From the NCBI GenBank assembly GCA_024233215.1, contig JACKPW010000001.1, positions 1 through 64,000 on the forward strand: a DNA stretch of 64,000 nt, written 5' to 3'. This stretch comes from Verrucomicrobiales bacterium (lineage in GTDB: Bacteria; Verrucomicrobiota; Verrucomicrobiia; Limisphaerales; J093). The notes under the pieces were generated by a model that saw nothing but the letters and a program-made list of their open reading frames with translations, was not told where the DNA came from and did not search any database. The translations under genes were made by a program, and so were the position numbers. Positions 62,955-64,000 of this stretch are shown here, piece after piece; within the stretch, counting starts at the first letter, position 1, and each line of letters opens with the position of its first letter.

Positions 62955-64000
62955 GGCAGGGGGGTGGTGAGGCGTTCGAGAGTGGCGTTCCGGCCGATCA
63001 TTTCTCCATCCGCCATTACGCTCAGGCCGGCACCGACGTGATAGCGGCTTCCGTCGCGATCCCAGACCACGGTGAGCAACCGGCCGTGATAGCGGAGGCC
63101 GTCCAGGCAGAACCAGTCCCAGGCATCCGGCGGAAGCGACGGAGCAATTTCCACGGTGTTCCAATCGCACGGGCGCAATCCAACCAGGCCGCTGATCAAC
63201 AGGTCGGCGTACGTCGAGTGATTGTAATACCGACTGCGATCGTCGCGGCCGGTGATCCATTCGCCGGTGATTTCATCCAGGTATTCTCCGATGTAGGGCC
63301 GGTCTTCGGCATGCTGGCTGTGGGTGTAGGTGAGGAAGGCGGAGAAGTAGTCCCGCCGGGTCACCGGTGGGATCGCCAGATAGCCGCACAGGACGTTGGC
63401 CATTGCCGTGAGGGTTTGCGAGGTGGCGAACGGCCAGACCGCCCCGTCCCATTCGCAGGTGCCGTACCCGTGCGACCGGAACTGGGGATGACGCCGTTCG
63501 GCAGTGGTGATGCCGAAAGGCGCGGCGAAGCCATCGGGATCGGTGAGTTGGGCCCACGCGTCTTCCTCGCCGGCGCAGGGATCGGGCAGGTGGAACATCC
63601 AGGGGATGAAGCCGATCTCCTCGCGAGCGTTGGAAAGCCCGCCGTCCTCCAGGCGCACCTTGAAGAACTGCGCCTCCGGATCCCAGAGGCTTTGCCGAAC
63701 CAGTGTCTTCAGCCGTTCCGCCTCTTCAGTGAATTCTCTCGCGATGTCCGCCTTACCGGCCAGTCCCGCGATGTCGGCAATCGCCCGGGCGTTGGCGAAC
63801 AGGTAGCTGTTGATGGTGGGGCGGAGGTTCCGTTGCCGGCGCGAACCCGAGATCGATTCCTCCATGCCGTCGCGGACATCGTACTGCCAGAACAACCCTT
63901 CCTCGGATCGCCTTTCGGCGACCCAAGCCCGGTAATCCGCAACCAGGTCCGGCAACAGGTCCACGACGAACGCGCGGTCGCCGTTGACCAGGAAGCGATC
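62951..64000 (-). CDS. MGH1-like glycoside hydrolase (GH63-like alpha/alpha barrel), cut by the window edge
   Basis: At least 349 residues; the frame continues past base 64000 (DRFLVNGDRAFVVDLLPDLV). The visible part is an alpha-helical barrel: LFWQYDVRDGMEESISGSRR, NSYLFANARAIADIAGLAGK, YGTCEWDGAVWPFATSQTLT, EWITGRDDRSRYYNHSTYAD. These match the MGH1-like/GH63 family of trimming glycosidases. It is upstream of the DUF6298 gene in the same transcript. Signal peptide and N-terminal domain lie outside the window. Confidence 0.83.
   Translation of the reverse strand, partial: DRFLVNGDRAFVVDLLPDLVADYRAWVAERRSEEGLFWQYDVRDGMEESISGSRRQRNLRPTINSYLFANARAIADIAGLAGKADIAREFTEEAERLKTLVRQSLWDPEAQFFKVRLEDGGLSNAREEIGFIPWMFHLPDPCAGEEDAWAQLTDPDGFAAPFGITTAERRHPQFRSHGYGTCEWDGAVWPFATSQTLTAMANVLCGYLAIPPVTRRDYFSAFLTYTHSQHAEDRPYIGEYLDEITGEWITGRDDRSRYYNHSTYADLLISGLVGLRPCDWNTVEIAPSLPPDAWDWFCLDGLRYHGRLLTVVWDRDGSRYHVGAGLSVMADGEMIGRNATLERLTTPLP

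Overview
The window is GC-rich bacterial DNA that reads most naturally as a chromosome segment of a Verrucomicrobiota/Planctomycetota (PVC) bacterium. Several signs agree. There are many secreted sulfatases and glycoside hydrolases. Two Tat-exported Gfo/Idh oxidoreductases, an HzsA-like dihaem protein and a DUF6298 protein are present. A bacterial microcompartment (BMC) locus has the gene content of the planctomycete/verrucomicrobial type. This assignment is an inference from gene content; there is no rRNA in the window.

Layout. 1-7.8 kb is an accessory, decaying zone. It holds a diadenylate-cyclase-like protein at the left edge, the 5' half of a tRNA-Ser, whole and broken toxin-antitoxin genes, a truncated Schlafen/AlbA_2 gene, a 270-bp duplicated repeat, a palindromic MITE-like element, and a three-gene cassette of unknown function with decayed pieces of the same genes on both sides. 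8.2-14.9 kb carries four exported or hydrolytic proteins (degenerate GDSL esterase, GH20 hexosaminidase, DUF885 lipoprotein, EEP nuclease/phosphatase). 15.2-17.2 kb is a group II intron with its reverse transcriptase. 17.3-29.4 kb mixes housekeeping genes (cysS, Smr) with a Gfo/Idh oxidoreductase, two sulfatases (one frameshifted), a second Gfo/Idh oxidoreductase and a type II secretion/type IV pilus assembly ATPase split by one frameshift. 29.7-34.0 kb has an esterase and a three-gene trans-sulfuration operon (cysteine synthase, cystathionine gamma-synthase, and a second synthase resembling the fungal Str2 type).

34.1-44.1 kb is the centrepiece: a BMC operon divergent from a DeoR regulator. 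Order: pduL, GxxExxY cassette, BMC-H, BMC-H, ackA, BMC-H, BMC-P, toxin-antitoxin pair, pduP-type aldehyde dehydrogenase, BMC-P, BMC-P, class II aldolase, TIM-barrel protein. The logic is that of the planctomycete fucose/rhamnose organelle: the aldolase releases lactaldehyde, PduP makes the acyl-CoA, PduL the acyl-phosphate and AckA recovers ATP, with hexagonal and pentagonal shell proteins around them. Two small foreign cassettes sit inside the operon.

44.1-54.3 kb has RNase HIII, the HzsA-like protein, a PhoD-type phosphatase, remnants of a sulfatase and of a secreted glycoside hydrolase, and a P-loop NTPase with an overlapping partner gene that looks like an accessory conflict or signalling module. 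54.7-64.0 kb is a minus-strand polysaccharide-utilisation cluster: pectate-lyase-like protein, a nucleoside-hydrolase-like/GH127 fusion, a DUF6298 protein and an MGH1-like glycosidase running off the right edge. It fits pectin/arabinan side-chain breakdown, which would supply rhamnose, fucose or arabinose to the rest of the genome.

At least four single-base frameshifts lie in G/C homopolymers, so some apparent pseudogenes may be sequencing artefacts.
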